A DNA stretch of 64,000 nt from GWE2-51-13 sp942492825 (GTDB lineage Bacteria > Bacillota_I > Bacilli_A > Erysipelotrichales > Erysipelotrichaceae): NCBI GenBank assembly GCA_942492825.1, contig OW818635.1, forward strand, positions 1,426,001 through 1,490,000, in the 5' to 3' direction. The notes under the pieces were generated by a model. It was not told where the DNA came from. It did not search any database and saw only the letters and a list, made by a program, of their open reading frames with translations. Position 1 is the stretch's first letter. Each line of letters opens with the position of its first letter. Below are positions 62,354-64,000 of this stretch, in pieces. Made by a program: the position numbers and the translations under genes.

Positions 62354-62941
62354 TTAGAGCTTTTTTCGTCCTTCCAACGCTTTGATCAACGTCAGTTCGT
62401 CCGCATAGTCGACATGTCCGCCCATCGGCAAGCCATGTGCCAAGCGTGTAACCAACTCGACCTTCCCTTCCAACCTTTTTCCCAGATACAACGCCGTCGT
62501 TTCCCCCTCGAGCGTCGGATTGGTAGCGATAATCACTTCTTTTACGGTGCTGACACGCTTTATCAACGATTCGATATTCAAATCCTCCGGTAAGATCCCT
62601 TTGACGGTCGATATCGCCCCGCCCAGGACATGATATACGCCGTGGTATTCGCGCATCCGTTCCATCGCAGCGACGTCCTTGACGCTTTGTACAACACAGA
62701 GCGTCGTTTTATCACGGTGGATATCCTTACAGATATCACACTCGGAATCTTCGCAAATATTCCCACAGATCGAACAGGTATGGATACGGTTTTTCGCCAG
62801 TTTCAGACTCTCCGAGAACGTTTCGACTTCTTCTTTCGATAACGTTAACAGATGAAACGCATATCGTTCGGCGGTACGAGCTCCGACTCCGGGCAATTTC
62901 CGAAAGCTGTCGATCAATTGTTGGAGCGAACGGGGATACAT
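62354..62941 (-). CDS. recR: Recombination protein RecR
   Basis: 195 residues. Works with RecF and RecO in gap repair. It has the N-terminal HhH (PRSLQQLIDSFRKLPGVGARTAERYAFHLL), a zinc finger (CSICGNICEDSECDIC), and a Toprim domain (LCVVQSVKDVAAMER, GRISTVKGILPEDLNIESL-like, ATNPTLEGETTALYL, GLPMGGHVDYADELTL). Overlaps nothing; 1 bp follows ebfC. Confidence 0.95.
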   Translation of the reverse strand: MYPRSLQQLIDSFRKLPGVGARTAERYAFHLLTLSKEEVETFSESLKLAKNRIHTCSICGNICEDSECDICKDIHRDKTTLCVVQSVKDVAAMERMREYHGVYHVLGGAISTVKGILPEDLNIESLIKRVSTVKEVIIATNPTLEGETTALYLGKRLEGKVELVTRLAHGLPMGGHVDYADELTLIKALEGRKKL

Positions 62942-62942
62942 A

Positions 62943-63245
62943 CTATTTCATTCCCGGAAGATTCAGACCTTGCATCAGCGAACCCAATTTTTCATTGCGT
63001 TCATCCTGAATCGATTTGGTGAGTTGATTCAACGTGATTAAAAGCAAATCTTCAAGGATTTCTTTGTTTTCTTGTGTTAATAATTGCGGTTCTATGGTAA
63101 CGGAAGTTAATTCATGGTTCCCATTCATCGTTAAGGATATACCTTGACGTGTCACGGATGTTTCCTTGTCCGCAAGTTCGCGTTCTATTTTTTCCATATT
63201 GGATTGCATGGATTGCGCTTGTTTCATCAATTGTTGGATGTTCAT
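62943..63245 (-). CDS. ebfC: Nucleoid-associated protein, YbaB/EbfC family
   Basis: 100 residues. DNA-binding dimer (MNIQQLMKQAQSMQSNMEKIERELADKE, then VTIEPQLL and LMQGLNLPG). Typical position between dnaX and recR. The start overlaps the dnaX stop by 4 bp. Confidence 0.94.
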   Translation of the reverse strand: MNIQQLMKQAQSMQSNMEKIERELADKETSVTRQGISLTMNGNHELTSVTIEPQLLTQENKEILEDLLLITLNQLTKSIQDERNEKLGSLMQGLNLPGMK

Positions 63246-64000
63246 TTCTTCTCCTCCCGGATAATATCCACATTCCCAGCCCCAAATAGCGAAAATAGCG
63301 ACTCTGGAACTTCATCTTCGACGGCTTTCGATTCTTGTGTCGCAACAAGGATCGAAGGAGCTTTGATTTCAATCGGTTTCGGAAGCTCGCCTTTGGTGTT
63401 CTTTTCTTTAAAGAGTTGGGTGATTCTCAATTTGTCTTCTTCGGATACCGCAAAAACCTTGTGCGGTGCCCCTAAAATCTCGTTTGCGAACCGAGCAAGC
63501 ATGGTTTCGTGATCTGGACTGTTCAGTTCGCTGACGGTACCGGAGTGCGGGACACTCACTAAAATGAATCCCTCACCGGCCGCCATCACGGAACTTCCGC
63601 GCAACATACTGGCATAGCGCGCCCAAACCAAATCCAACGTATAGTTTTCGATCAAGTTCCAACGCTGTTCGTCGCGTTGGCGTTTCGCTTTGTCCGCGCC
63701 AACCAAAAGACGAAGCAAGAAATCATAATCCAACACCGAAGGCATGAGTAAATCCGTTTGTGCGGGTTGGGACGAAACGGAAGGATTTTTATCGCTATCC
63801 GTCGATTTGTTTACGGGCTCTAGTGCAACAACCTCTACTGTCGGTTCGACTTTAACTGTTTTTACGGTATCATTGTTTGAATTGACTCTCGGAGTTGACG
63901 ATACTTGTTCGATTTTCGGCTGAGTTTGGGTAGTTACGACACTCGATTCGACCGATTCATTGATACGGCTCATCAACTTCAACATGCCTATCTCAAAATA
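63242..64000 (-). CDS. dnaX: DNA polymerase III gamma/tau subunit, C-terminal part
   Basis: 252 codons are present and the gene runs off the right edge (5' part missing). The visible start (FEIGMLKLM) is the normal end of the clamp-loader core (domain III). A ~60-residue Ser/Thr/Val/Pro-rich linker follows, then the C-terminal tau-type domain (DYDFLLRLLVGADKAKRQRDEQRWNLIENY) and a basic-acidic tail. So this is the long (tau) form. Assignment is supported by the following ebfC and recR. Confidence 0.88.
   Translation of the reverse strand, partial: YFEIGMLKLMSRINESVESSVVTTQTQPKIEQVSSTPRVNSNNDTVKTVKVEPTVEVVALEPVNKSTDSDKNPSVSSQPAQTDLLMPSVLDYDFLLRLLVGADKAKRQRDEQRWNLIENYTLDLVWARYASMLRGSSVMAAGEGFILVSVPHSGTVSELNSPDHETMLARFANEILGAPHKVFAVSEEDKLRITQLFKEKNTKGELPKPIEIKAPSILVATQESKAVEDEVPESLFSLFGAGNVDIIREEKK

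Overview
The window looks like a chromosomal segment of a cell-walled, probably anaerobic, low-to-mid GC Bacillota. It is most like the Erysipelotrichia or the walled relatives of Izemoplasma and Acholeplasma. The reasons are the conserved Bacillus-type neighbourhoods (pyrG-fba-murA, ywiB-argS-rpoE, dnaX-ebfC-recR, nadK next to a CYTH gene), the RNA polymerase delta subunit, the c-di-AMP receptor DarA, the MEP-pathway gene ispF, formate-tetrahydrofolate ligase and an [FeFe]-hydrogenase-type sensor. murA and rodA imply a peptidoglycan wall. TGA ends several genes, so the standard bacterial code applies. The taxon is inferred from gene content only.

Positions 1-8.9 kb hold a partial substrate-binding lipoprotein, a SWIM zinc-finger protein, a stand-alone PTS EIIC, an AlbA_2/Schlafen-type regulator with a duplicated operator array, and then murA, fba and pyrG. 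The pyrG leader carries the hallmarks of CTP-sensing attenuation. Positions 8.9-17.2 kb hold an adenylate-forming enzyme coupled to a membrane acyltransferase, a DUF4342/OmpR-type regulator/histidine kinase operon, a small Cys-rich protein, and rpoE, argS and ywiB.

Positions 17.4-27.1 kb form an accessory island. It contains a frameshifted sigma-factor remnant, a WapA-like RHS/YD-repeat toxin gene with a candidate immunity gene, and behind it an orphan RHS tip cassette with its own candidate immunity gene. The main RHS gene has a TAA at codon 3 and a 15-base homopolymer tract in its promoter region.

Positions 27.2-43.9 kb hold a nucleoside phosphorylase, an ispF-HD hydrolase-pepP operon, a DUF1028 protein, and a three-gene sensory hydrogenase operon ([2Fe-2S] protein, hydrogenase-PAS, SpoIIE phosphatase) with a Rex-like site in front. 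They continue with a PfkB kinase, an ECF sigma/RsgI-like anti-sigma pair, an XRE regulator, darA, the dtd-folD-DUF951-ychF operon and rarA. Positions 43.9-64 kb hold a two-domain lipoprotein, a NatAB-like ABC exporter, mutS-mutL-miaA-msrA, an AEC transporter, a PTS permease whose EIIB lacks its cysteine, rodA, nadK and a CYTH gene. The last genes are DUF1413, an aldo/keto reductase pair, fhs, recR, ebfC and the 3' part of dnaX.

Most operons are tightly packed, with 4-bp ATGA start/stop overlaps and stop codons lying inside terminator hairpins. I saw no tRNA, rRNA, transposase, prophage or CRISPR array.
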